A stretch of 9,631 nt of DNA from an uncultured Eubacteriales bacterium (lineage in GTDB: Bacteria; Bacillota; Clostridia; Oscillospirales; Acutalibacteraceae): NCBI GenBank assembly GCA_902462035.1, contig CABQAC010000059.1, positions 1-9,631 on the forward strand, read 5' to 3'. Below, piece by piece: positions 1 through 6,500 of this stretch (position 1 is the first letter of the stretch; every line of letters starts with the position of its first letter). The notes under the pieces are model-generated. The model saw only the letters and a program-made list of their open reading frames with translations, was not told where the DNA came from and ran no database searches. A program made the position numbers and the translations under genes.

Positions 1-14
1 CCGGGGGTTTTTTT
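1..14 (+). terminator. possible right arm and T-tract of a terminator cut by the window edge
   Basis: The window opens with a G-rich stretch followed by seven T residues, which looks like the second half of a plus-strand intrinsic terminator whose left arm lies outside the window. Alternatively the first 36 bases read in frame 1 as eleven codons and a TAG stop directly before the hairpin at 37-70, so this could be the tail of an upstream plus-strand gene. The sequence available cannot separate the two. Confidence 0.3.
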
Positions 15-36
15 CCGCCTAATGGCTGTCAAATAG

Positions 37-70
37 AACAAGGCCGCCGGATAAAACCGGCGGCCTTGTT
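37..70. terminator. bidirectional hairpin terminator downstream of the AIPR gene
   Basis: A perfect 14-bp inverted repeat (AACAAGGCCGCCGG and its complement) encloses the loop ATAAAA. It lies about 50 bp beyond the stop of the minus-strand AIPR gene. The T-rich flanks are modest on both sides (CTTGTTT on plus, CTTGTTCTATTT on minus), so it could serve both strands. Its core, CCGCCGG-AxAAAA-CCGGCGG, recurs at 1528-1555. Confidence 0.75.
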
Positions 71-119
71 TGGCGTACAGCGGGCCGGCGAATAGGAATC
101 GGCTTACCCGCCGCAACGG

Positions 120-1298
120 TTACACCAACGTGTAGAGCAAAACCTCTTTAAAGAGATTGGACCAAAGGTTTTTGCTTTTTCCAAGGTACTCGGGGTTTTC
201 TTCTTTTTCATCCCAGACAATAGCGGCAAACCGCTCCCCCAAATCCGCCCAAACCGCGGCGGGATCCCGCTTCCATCCATACATTCCCGTTGTAGCATCC
301 ACGGTGATTAACGCCCGGAAGGCCCCCACAACAGGATACACGATCCCTTTGGGCACAAGGTAACGGAGATCTTCAAGCCAGAACATGGTCTGGCCGACGA
401 TTTTACCGCCGTCGTACCGCGAGTACTTTTTTGCGCCATAATAACGTTTTGTTTTCTGCACCATTGTGGGGAACTCCCGTTCGACCATGTCCCACAAGCG
501 AAAAATATCGCCCACAACTGGCTGCATCATGCGCAGGTTTCTCTCGCGCGTTTCCTTTGGCAGGGCCAAAAAACGTTTTAGGCTGACCTCTTTGCCCGTG
601 TAGCTTTGAATGGGCTGGCTGTCGCCAGAAATTCCCTGATGCCCCGTAATGGGGTAAATGCTTTGATTAAACATGTTCAGGACCGTAATAATTTCGCGGA
701 CATCAATAATTTGAATGTTATTATCGCAATACTGGTTCATATGATATGCCACGCGTTTTTCAAAAGGGAACTCTTTTAAAATCTCTTTTAAGACTTCAAA
801 ATTTTTTTTCAGTTCCTCCTGTGACTTTAAGTCAACTTGAACAGAAGTATTCCGGGCCGCGGCCAGTTCCACCGGGGATTGCAGTCCGATCATAAATTCC
901 GCGAATACATAGCGGTCTTTTTCCTGCAGAATATCCTTTTCCTGGGCATTAAAAATGGCGCGCAGCGTATGGCCTCCGTCAATATTCCCGTGAATGTCGT
1001 CGTTTTCCAGCTCAACCGTCAGTTCTTCGGTACGGTTATCAAAATGAATTTTTTCAACGCTGAACAATAAACCGCGATTTAGCTCGTGAAAATTATCGTT
1101 CTCCGCCAAGCTGGAAGAAATAGTCCGCGCTACCTCGGTGTTCATTTTTTGGTCCCGGGGGTTTGTCTGCATCCATCCGCGCAAATCCCGCGGAATGGTT
1201 TGGGCTTCCAGGTAACACACAAATTTCACATGGCCATTTTTCCGGTTGGGATCCTCCATTTTTTTAAACTCTCTTGCGTGCATTTTGAATTTTGGCAT
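120..1298 (-). CDS. AIPR-family (abortive infection / phage resistance) protein
   Basis: A 392-residue protein with no signal peptide or membrane segment, so probably cytoplasmic. The resemblance to the AIPR family rests on conserved-looking patches: NRGLLFSVEKI at residues 74-84, in the place of the family's NNG(I/L)T motif; GNIDGGHTLRAI at 104-115, matching the V-DG-QT/DGQHR-type core; and NTSVQVDLKSQEEL at 150-163, like the NxQxxVxxxDL stretch. AIPR proteins are linked to phage abortive infection, often next to restriction genes, but their biochemical activity is poorly defined. Here no restriction or methylase partner is visible. The ATG at 1298 is chosen because AAAGGAG (1308-1314) sits 9 nt upstream. 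A good promoter lies 170 bp upstream and a terminator follows, so it appears monocistronic. The family call is by recalled motif pattern; a related ParB/DGQHR-fold protein is the main alternative. Confidence 0.72.
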   Translation of the reverse strand: MPKFKMHAREFKKMEDPNRKNGHVKFVCYLEAQTIPRDLRGWMQTNPRDQKMNTEVARTISSSLAENDNFHELNRGLLFSVEKIHFDNRTEELTVELENDDIHGNIDGGHTLRAIFNAQEKDILQEKDRYVFAEFMIGLQSPVELAAARNTSVQVDLKSQEELKKNFEVLKEILKEFPFEKRVAYHMNQYCDNNIQIIDVREIITVLNMFNQSIYPITGHQGISGDSQPIQSYTGKEVSLKRFLALPKETRERNLRMMQPVVGDIFRLWDMVEREFPTMVQKTKRYYGAKKYSRYDGGKIVGQTMFWLEDLRYLVPKGIVYPVVGAFRALITVDATTGMYGWKRDPAAVWADLGERFAAIVWDEKEENPEYLGKSKNLWSNLFKEVLLYTLV

Positions 1299-1307
1299 CT
1301 TTTTTTA

Positions 1308-1314
1308 CTCCTTT
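1308..1314 (-). promoter_or_regulatory. ribosome binding site of the AIPR gene
   Basis: On the minus strand AAAGGAG lies 9 nt before ATG 1298, separated from it by an A-rich spacer. It fixes the start codon of the AIPR gene. A 40-codon upstream frame (ATG 1427) ends with a TAA at 1305-1307, right after this site. Confidence 0.8.
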
Positions 1315-1353
1315 CTGATATAAAAAAACACCCTCGCACGCAAGATACGAAGA

Positions 1354-1440
1354 TGTAAGCAACTATGCCAAAAAAGCCGCCACCCGCAGCTCTTTTGTCT
1401 TTTGCTCCACATATTCATATCCCGCATGAATTTGGATACC
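1354..1440 (-). pseudogene. possible remnant of a serine recombinase N-terminus in the AIPR leader
   Basis: Between the AIPR promoter and its start, one minus-strand frame reads, without a start codon, ...EYVEQKTKELRVAAF-L-A-stop. The stretch KxLRVAA(Y/F) is the usual lead-in to the catalytic strand (AAYxRVST) of large Clostridial serine recombinases, but the RVS catalytic part is absent and a TAG follows. This could be a scar of a decayed integrase gene, consistent with an accessory region, or chance. Only about eight residues carry the resemblance, so it is a weak call. Confidence 0.22.
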
Positions 1441-1471
1441 TCAACAGCTCTTGCTGTTAGGATTTCGCCTT

Positions 1472-1500
1472 ATATTACCATACAATAATTGGTTTTTCAA
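1472..1500 (-). promoter_or_regulatory. sigma-A-type promoter for the AIPR gene
   Basis: On the minus strand there is a -35 box TTGAAA (1495-1500), a 17-bp spacer and a -10 box TAATAT (1472-1477). Transcription would begin near 1465, giving a leader of about 165 nt before ATG 1298. The leader contains several short open frames but no clear riboswitch or attenuator. Confidence 0.65.
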
Positions 1501-1520
1501 CAATCTTTTTCCACTTTTAT

Positions 1521-1555
1521 TGAAAAAGGGTCCGCCGGACAAAACCGGCGGACCC
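1521..1555 (-). terminator. intrinsic terminator of the RHH gene
   Basis: An 11-bp perfect stem (GGGTCCGCCGG at 1528-1538, complement at 1545-1555) with loop ACAAAA is followed on the minus strand by TTTTTCA. It lies 21 bp after the stop of the small RHH gene and just upstream of the AIPR promoter, separating the two transcription units. Confidence 0.85.
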
Positions 1556-1576
1556 CCTAGCACATCGTACTGTATT

Positions 1577-1756
1577 TTATTCCTTGTTTTTTACCTCTAT
1601 TTCCCCATGACCCTGCTCATATTGTTCAATATACAATTTGCAAAGATGCTCTAGCAAATTACTTAAACTTCTTGTCTCCCGCTTTGCAAGATAACGCATC
1701 TTTTCTAAATACTCATCCTCAATATTAAATGTAAACGGTGTTTTATTCGTCGGCAC
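1577..1756 (-). CDS. small ribbon-helix-helix (CopG/Arc-type) DNA-binding protein
   Basis: A 59-residue protein beginning at GTG 1756. The sequence runs from a short N-terminal beta segment (TPFTFNIED, residues 6-14) into helix 1 (EYLEKMRYLAKRE, 15-27), the turn TRSLSNL (28-34), and helix 2 (LEHLCKLYIEQYEQ), followed by a charged tail. This is the classic ribbon-helix-helix order, in which the N-terminal strand of a dimer reads the DNA major groove. Start choice: AAGGAG (1765-1770) lies 8 nt upstream, and no in-frame ATG precedes residue 20. A terminator follows the stop, so it is monocistronic. Repeated TAAC(A/G)GT half-sites upstream suggest autoregulation and control of the divergent unit. 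No toxin gene is attached downstream, so a standalone repressor is more likely than a classical antitoxin; an antitoxin of the broken divergent gene cannot be excluded. Confidence 0.78.
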   Translation of the reverse strand: MPTNKTPFTFNIEDEYLEKMRYLAKRETRSLSNLLEHLCKLYIEQYEQGHGEIEVKNKE

Positions 1757-1764
1757 AAAAACCT

Positions 1765-1770
1765 CTCCTT
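1765..1770 (-). promoter_or_regulatory. ribosome binding site deciding the GTG start of the RHH gene
   Basis: AAGGAG on the minus strand, extended to AAGGAGAGG, sits 8 nt before GTG 1756. It is the main support for translating this short gene from GTG. Confidence 0.75.
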
Positions 1771-1772
1771 AT

Positions 1773-1860
1773 ATAACAGTAAAATAACGGTTATACATAA
1801 ACTATCAGGAAAATCCACAATTTTATACATCGACAGTTTAATAACTGTTATTTAACAGTT
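1773..1860. promoter_or_regulatory. operator region with repeated TAACAGT half-sites
   Basis: Two direct half-sites, TAACAGT (1774-1780) and TAACGGT (1785-1791), start 11 bp apart next to the RHH ribosome site. On the other side two overlapping palindromes occur: ACAGTT-TAAT-AACTGT (1833-1848) and AACTGTTA-TT-TAACAGTT (1843-1860), with centres 11 bp apart. One-turn spacing of short half-sites fits cooperative binding by ribbon-helix-helix dimers. The right cluster touches the -35 box of the divergent plus-strand promoter. A minus-strand promoter for the RHH gene must lie here too, but its boxes are weak (TATAAA at 1822-1827 or TATAAC near 1791-1796, each without a good -35). Binding by the adjacent protein is inferred. 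Confidence 0.6.
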
Positions 1861-1887
1861 GTGTTTTTCATTGTTTGGTTGTATACT
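1859..1887 (+). promoter_or_regulatory. divergent plus-strand promoter
   Basis: A -35-like TTGTGT (1859-1864), a 17-bp spacer and a -10 box TATACT (1882-1887) point toward the broken gene at 1928. The -35 overlaps the end of the palindrome at 1843-1860, so a protein bound there would block it. Confidence 0.5.
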
Positions 1888-1927
1888 AATTTTAAACACC
1901 AATCAACAATGAAAGGGCGGGTCTCGC

Positions 1928-2267
1928 GTGCTACAAGATATGCCATACAGCGTACTAAAGCAGGACAGGCGCGGATACGAGATTATGCTGCTACGCGACC
2001 AATACGGCAACACCTTTACTGCAGCTTATTGCGGCTTTGCAGGAAAAAGCCGAAACCGACGAAGAAAAAGCGGCTATCTGGGCGCATTGTTTAAGCGGAA
2101 ACAAAACCGCCAAAAAACGCTATGATATGCTGATGGAAGACTCGTTTTTGAACGCATTGCCGCTTTCGCCGCCGGAAGATTCGATCCATACCAGAAAAGG
2201 ACGCGGCGCATGCCGTCATTCTGGCAGCATCGCCACATCCTTCTCCCAAAACGTTAGAAAAGACTGA
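1928..2267 (+). pseudogene. small gene of unknown function, apparently broken by frameshift
   Basis: The first part starts at GTG 1928 (or ATG 1940, MPYSVLKQDRRGYEIM...) and reads sensibly to about codon 31 (LLRDQYGNTFT, near 2020). It then turns into a basic, improbable sequence ending at 2125. From about 2016 the next frame (+1) reads LLQLIAALQEKAETDEEK... and AKKRYDMLMEDSFLNALPL, a plausible helical acidic protein, to a stop at 2267. A single base change in length near 2010-2030 would join them into one protein of roughly 100 residues. A second shift near 2185 into PEKDAAHAVILAASP is possible. No ribosome site of quality precedes GTG 1928. I do not recognise the family. Decay, a sequencing error, or a programmed +1 shift would each fit; no obvious slippery signal is seen. 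Confidence 0.45.
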
Positions 2268-2627
2268 ATGGCCGGAGCGGAAGGATAAGCCTTGCACATT
2301 TTGCACACGCAAAAGGTTTCGCGCGCCGGCAAGCCCAAGCGTGATCTTTTTTGGAGTGACGGAGTGGTATGAGAAAAGCCCGGCCGAAGCCGGGCTTTTT
2401 GAATGGAACATCGTCCATTCCGGCGTGTAAGGGTGAGACAAAATGAACCCCCAAGTGTTTTTTGAGGACGATTTGAACCCACGTGCCCGAAAAAGGTTGG
2501 CAGCAAGCCGGAGCGTCGCGAGGGCGTAGGCGGCTTTACAAAGCCGCCACAAGCGAGCAGCATAGGCGCAGCGTGACCTTTTTCGGAAAAGGAGACGCAG
2601 CGGAATGAGCGCGCCGGTGACTTTTGT
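2268..2627. other. gene-poor stretch with hairpins, probable degraded or repeat sequence
   Basis: No gene here is convincing. One plus-strand frame stays open through 2188-2430 without a credible start and runs across a terminator hairpin. A 28-codon frame (2443-2529, MNPQVFFEDDLNPRARKR...) follows a weak AAGGGTG site; it is too short and basic to call. The rest is built of GC-rich spacers and self-complementary segments described separately. Confidence 0.5.
2374..2399. terminator. intrinsic terminator hairpin
   Basis: AAAAGCCCGGC, loop CGAA, GCCGGGCTTTT forms an 11-bp perfect stem with T runs on both strands (TTTTT on plus at 2396-2400). It would end plus-strand transcription coming from the 1882 promoter, about 105 bp after the last stop of the broken gene. 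Confidence 0.8.
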
Positions 2628-2639
2628 AAAAAAGTCGCC
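2529..2639. repeat. cluster of three hairpins with GC-rich spacers
   Basis: Three stem-loops follow each other: GGCGGCTT-TACA-AAGCCGCC (2529-2548), CCTTTT-TCGG-AAAAGG (2577-2592) and GGTGACTTTT-GTAA-AAAAGTCGCC with one G-T pair (2616-2639). They are separated by 28-nt and 23-nt spacers that both carry GCAGCG and a G/C-A/T-G mix with little coding character. The last hairpin overlaps the tRNA terminator. Such modular runs resemble dispersed intergenic repeats of Clostridia; repetition elsewhere cannot be judged from one window. Confidence 0.5.
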
Positions 2640-2665
2640 GCAAGCGATATGCAGCTTGCGGCGAC
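2628..2665 (-). terminator. terminator of the tRNA-Pro transcript
   Basis: On the minus strand GTCGCCGCAAG (complement of 2655-2665), a 10-nt loop and CTTGCGGCGAC form a perfect 11-bp stem followed by TTTTTT (2628-2633). It begins two bases after the tRNA's encoded CCA. Confidence 0.88.
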
Positions 2666-2666
2666 G

Positions 2667-2742
2667 TGGTCGGAGTGACAGGATTCGAACCTGCGGCATC
2701 CTGCTCCCAAAGCAGGCGCGCTACCAGCTGCGCTACACCCCG
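2667..2742 (-). tRNA. tRNA-Pro (anticodon UGG)
   Basis: A 76-nt tRNA on the minus strand. The acceptor stem CGGGGTG pairs with CACTCCG (one G-T pair). The D-arm (GCGCAGCTGGTAGCGC) is followed by an anticodon stem CCTGC/GCAGG with loop TTTGGGA, placing TGG at positions 34-36 (plus coordinates 2707-2709). The T-arm is GCAGG-TTCGAAT-CCTGT. Discriminator A and an encoded CCA end the molecule. It decodes CCN proline codons, chiefly CCA and CCG. A strong terminator follows at once. Confidence 0.96.
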
Positions 2743-2748
2743 ATATGG

Positions 2749-2766
2749 TCCCGCCAAATGGCGGGA
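2749..2766 (-). other. hairpin between the flavoprotein gene and tRNA-Pro
   Basis: TCCCGCC-AAAT-GGCGGGA is a perfect 7-bp stem in the 31-bp gap between the stop at 2774 and the tRNA 5' end at 2742. On the minus strand no T-tract follows it (ACCATAT), so it is a poor terminator and may instead be a processing or stability element in a joint transcript. Confidence 0.45.
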
Positions 2767-2773
2767 GAATTTA

Positions 2774-3232
2774 TCAAACAGAATACTCGTATTTTTCCTT
2801 CGCATAGTAACCAGCGGTAAAATCATACGTTTCCCGGAACGGCTCGCCGTCCTCGTAAATCCAGGTCCGGACAAGACGCGGCTCCACCACAAACAAAGTT
2901 TCTTGCGCCATGGGCGTATACCGTTCGTAAGAGCGCGGAAAGGCGGCCTGGAACCGCTTGGCAAACCAACTGTTTTCCTCCGCCATGGGATGGCCCAGTT
3001 CCCGGCATATCCCCTCCACCTGCACCTGGTTGGCACAAAGGGCGACCCGGTTGTTGCCGGAAATCTGCCGGTACTTCAGGAAAGTGCGGTCGGTTTGGAA
3101 ATAAAACGACTGGTCTTTGACCAGAATGCTCATCGACCTGGCGGTAACACGCGTGTCCGCGCAGGTGGCCAGCACCATGACGAGATGGCCGCCCAGCGAC
3201 TGAAAGAGCGCCGTGGTTTTTTCGTCAAACAC
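2774..3232 (-). CDS. pyridoxamine 5'-phosphate oxidase-like FMN-binding split-barrel protein
   Basis: A 152-residue cytoplasmic protein of the small PNPOx-like flavoprotein group. Recognisable parts in order: the N-terminal strand LGGHLVMVLATC (13-24); TRVTARSMSILVKDQSFYFQTD (27-48), where the family's R-x-M/x-S and FYFQT patches shape the flavin pocket; NNRVALCANQVQVEGICRELGHP (60-82); and a C-terminal half with YERYTPMAQETLFVVEP and the WIYEDGEPFRETYDF stretch. Members bind FMN or related cofactors and reduce unknown substrates; true PNP oxidase activity is not implied. GTG 3232 is chosen because AGGGGAG (3242-3248) lies 9 nt upstream and the promoter -10 is at 3287-3292. Longer in-frame starts up to 3394 lie upstream of that promoter. 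tRNA-Pro follows downstream with no terminator between. Confidence 0.85.
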   Translation of the reverse strand: MFDEKTTALFQSLGGHLVMVLATCADTRVTARSMSILVKDQSFYFQTDRTFLKYRQISGNNRVALCANQVQVEGICRELGHPMAEENSWFAKRFQAAFPRSYERYTPMAQETLFVVEPRLVRTWIYEDGEPFRETYDFTAGYYAKEKYEYSV

Positions 3233-3286
3233 CCCGTTCCACTCCCCTTTCCGTCCGCGCCCCGCGCAGGAAGGTACGCTTGTTCT

Positions 3287-3315
3287 ATTATACCCACGGG
3301 CCAGCCCCTTGTCAA
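3287..3315 (-). promoter_or_regulatory. consensus sigma-A promoter of the flavoprotein gene
   Basis: On the minus strand TTGACA (3310-3315), a 17-bp spacer and TATAAT (3287-3292) match the vegetative consensus perfectly. The start point near 3280 leaves a leader of about 48 nt before GTG 3232. Strong constitutive expression is expected and may also serve the downstream tRNA-Pro. Confidence 0.88.
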
Positions 3316-3419
3316 TCACGCGGCGGGGGTTTCCCCTTCCGCCGGGCCAAAATTTCGCACGGAAGGAAGAAAACGCCGGTTCGGCGCCAATCAAAAATCC
3401 CGCTGTTTTTTATCGCGCG

Positions 3420-3448
3420 TTGCTTTTTCTTTCAAGCAGATTTATAAT
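3420..3448 (+). promoter_or_regulatory. promoter of the dockerin-protease / cohesin operon
   Basis: TTGCTT (3420-3425), a 17-bp spacer and a perfect -10 TATAAT (3443-3448) point toward the gene at 3505, giving a leader of about 50 nt. The ribosome site GGAGGG (3490-3495) is 9 nt before ATG 3505. No repeat or palindrome that would act as an operator is obvious nearby. Confidence 0.6.
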
Positions 3449-3504
3449 AAAACTATCCTAAATAAGTATCGTTATTATAGATTTACGGCGGAGGGAACGG
3501 CGAA

Positions 3505-6500
3505 ATGAAAAGTCTCCAAAAGACGGGTTGTTTGGTCCTGGCTTTCATCCTGGTCCTGGCGACGCTGCCGGGCGCGCTTCCCGCTGTTCGAGCGATGGAA
3601 ACCGGCGCCCCGGGGCAGGTCATTCACGGCGAATATGTTGTCATATCCAACGGCAGCCTGGATTATGCCTCTGCCCAGCAAACGGGCGCTCTGCCCGCTG
3701 GGAACGCGGCCCCGGCGTCGGATCTCCCGGTGGGGAAAGGCGCCGAACCATACGCAACGCCGCTTGCGGAAGGGGGACAGAGTCCGGCGCTCCAAACGGC
3801 TGCGGCAGGCAAGGCGGCCGCCAAGGCCTATCGGATTGGGGACCGGCTTAACAACCTGTACAACGGCCAGTCCTATATCTGCATTGGCGAGGGCGCCCAT
3901 AGTTATATTTGGATGGAGGAGACGCTTAAAGCCGGTTACGACGCAGCCGGGCTGACCGCGCAGGCGGCGGCAGAAGCGGCCTATACCTACGATGGGCGGC
4001 CTTACCAGGTACTGACCGAAATGAGCGGCGGTATTCCGTACATGGACAATTCCGGCAAGCTGTCGATTTTGCTGGAGGAGATGACTTCCACCGGCTTTTA
4101 CGCCGGAGAAAGCGGCATTACGGCAATCCACGCCAAGGCGCCCGCGGCAGGCGCGTTCCGGACCGGCGCGTTTTCTTCGCTGGACGGCCTGTTCGTCCAC
4201 GAAGGGCAGCACGCTTTGTTTAATCTTTTGACCTGCAAGGGCGACCGCAGCTTGGCCCACACCATGTCCTGGCTGAACGAGGGCCTTTCGGTGGCCGCTA
4301 TGGATTATCTTTGGGGCGGCACCGACCCGTCCGGCTGGCTGGACTTGATCGACGGCAACACGTCGCTGCGCAACGGCAGCGCATTGTTTTACCAGGACTA
4401 CCGGGGCAGCTCGGCCCAGGATTATTCCATGCCGTATTTATTCGTGCGGTACTTGGCAAACCAAGCGGAAAAGGGCTACAACCCCATGCCGTTTTTCCAG
4501 AGCATCTACACGGTCGATGCCACAGGCAAAACCGTTGAGCAGTTCCTTGCCGAGGTTTTGCGGATGAACGGCCTTTCGGGAACGGTCAAGCAAACGCTGC
4601 AAAACTTTTTTGTCGCTGTCGTCGCACAGGAAAAAACAGGCGTTTACGGTTTTTATGGGGACCCCGTCGTTTGGGAAAAGGTCAAGGAATTTCCCGTATA
4701 CGCCTCGATAGACGGCAGCGGTACCCGTATTCCCGGCACTGGGTTCATTGTGGTAAAGCCCCAAGGCGGCGCCTTTACCGTGCCGTCCGGCGGCGGCGCC
4801 GATATCACCTATACCGCCGTAACGCCGTCCAAGGATATCCTAAAGCCCGCCGTGGGTTCCGGTACGGCGGAGGATCCGTACCGCATCGCGGCGCTTTCCG
4901 ATTTATACGCGCTGCGCGCGTATCCCAGCGCGGCTTTCCGGCTGGAAAACAATCTCGATTTGTCGGACACCGTTTATCTTTCCGCCGACCAATTTACCGG
5001 AACGCTGGACGGCGGCAACCACACCATTGCAAACCTGAGCCAGCCGCTGGTTATAACAAACAGCGGGGTCATACAAAACCTGAATTTACATCTGGCTTTT
5101 CGGGAGGATTACCGGGATTACGCGGGCGGTTTTGCATCCATCAACAACGGCTCGATTTTGGACTGCTATGCTGGCGGCACAGCCGACGGCCGGATGATTG
5201 GTACGCGGTTCTTTTTACATCAGACGTTCGGTCCCATCGCGGGCGAGAACACGGGACTTATCTCCGGGTGCTACAGCGACGCATCCGTCTCCCTGACGCT
5301 GCCGCCCAACCACGCGGACATCGGCGGGCTGGTTGGCGAAAACAGCGGCCTGATTAAAAACAGCTATTCCGCGGCAGACGTCCGGGTTACCCAAACCAAC
5401 AACGGCGCTTACGAAGTCAATGCCGGCGGCCTTGCCGGGCGGCTGGCGCGGCCGATGATGATCGGCGCTTACTTGGTCCAATACGCATACAGCAGCGCGG
5501 ATATTGCAATGGCGGCGGACGGGGATTTGCTACAGAAGAACGCGGGCCGTTTTGTGGGCAAGGTGGAAAGCGACGTCGCCGCGGGCAGCGTAGTCTCCGG
5601 ATATGCGCTTGCGGGGATGGACGCCGCCGGGAATGCCAACGCGGCTGTTACCGCCGGCATGCTGCGCACGGATGCGCAGCTTAAGCAGCAATCCACCTTT
5701 ACGGGATGGAGTTTCGGCTCCATTTGGAAGATGCCCGCTTCCGCGTATCCCGCGCTGGTGGACAGCGAGGAATTGGAGAATGTTACGGTTACAACGCCTC
5801 CCCCAGCCTGCTATGTGGGCGAAAAGCTGAGCCTTTACAACGCGGTTCTTTCGGTCAACGGCGCGCCGGTCGCCATGACGCAGGCCATGCTGCAGGGGTT
5901 CGACAGTTCCACCAGCGGGACCAAGCGCGTAACGGGCAGCTACCGGGGAAAGCCCTTCGCGTTCGAAGTGTTGGTTATGGAACCGGTGAATGTGACAAAC
6001 CTTGTGATGTATCAGGAGCCGAAGCTGTCCTATATCACCGGCGAATCCTTCGATCCCGCCGGCGCCGTTTTTACGGCGACAATCGACGGAACGCCATACC
6101 ACTATATTTACAGCGGCTTTACGGCGGACAAAACCGGCCCGCTGACCGCTGGGGATACGACGGTGACCTTTTCTTACGGCGGGGCGAGATTGACCAAGAA
6201 CCTGACCGTCAAAGCCAAAGCGCCCGCCGGCCTGTCGGTCATCAGTCCCCCGGTCAAAACCGGGTATAACGCCGGGGATTCTCTCGATTTGACGGGTATG
6301 CTGCTGCAAATCACCTACGACGACGGTTCCGTGTCCGAACTATTCGGGGCGTCCAAACTGGACGAATACGGCATTCGTTTTGCAAAGTTCCAGGGGGGCG
6401 TTCTGTCGCCCTTCGATCTTTCCGCCCCGGCCAGCACCGGGGACAACGGCTCGTCTATCTTCGCCTTTGCAGGGGAAATATCCGAAGACAACCCGGCCAA

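Noticed and set aside
2466..2480. T-arm-like sequence GGGTTCAAATCGTCC on the minus strand, suggesting a second tRNA
   Set aside because: The five bases on either side of TTCAAAT do not pair, and no anticodon arm or acceptor stem is found around it.
2353..2679. Shared GGAGTGAC at 2353-2360 and at the tRNA-Pro 3' end (2672-2679), considered as an att-site pair for an element integrated at the tRNA
   Set aside because: The match is only 8 bp, does not extend, and no integrase lies between the copies.
2091..2699. Minus-strand open frame of about 200 codons
   Set aside because: It crosses the terminator hairpin and the hairpin cluster, runs into the tRNA, is low-complexity and basic, and has no ribosome site.
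3233..3394. N-terminal extension of the flavoprotein to a start at 3394
   Set aside because: The extension is Arg/Gly/Pro-rich, does not fit the family's N-terminus and lies across and upstream of the perfect promoter at 3287-3315.
3360..3395. Short hairpin CGCCG-GTT-CGGCG with a T-rich minus-strand flank, considered as a terminator
   Set aside because: The stem is only five pairs and no minus-strand gene lies upstream of it for it to end.
2666..3508. Plus-strand open frame of about 280 codons
   Set aside because: It begins inside the tRNA-Pro gene, reads antisense to the recognisable flavoprotein gene and lacks a ribosome site or family features.
3475..4260. Long minus-strand open frame opposite the protease gene (also 5530-6309 and 8830-9531)
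   Set aside because: These are antisense shadows of GC-rich genes with clear signal peptides and domains on the plus strand. Their sequences are Arg/Gly/Ala-rich with no motif.
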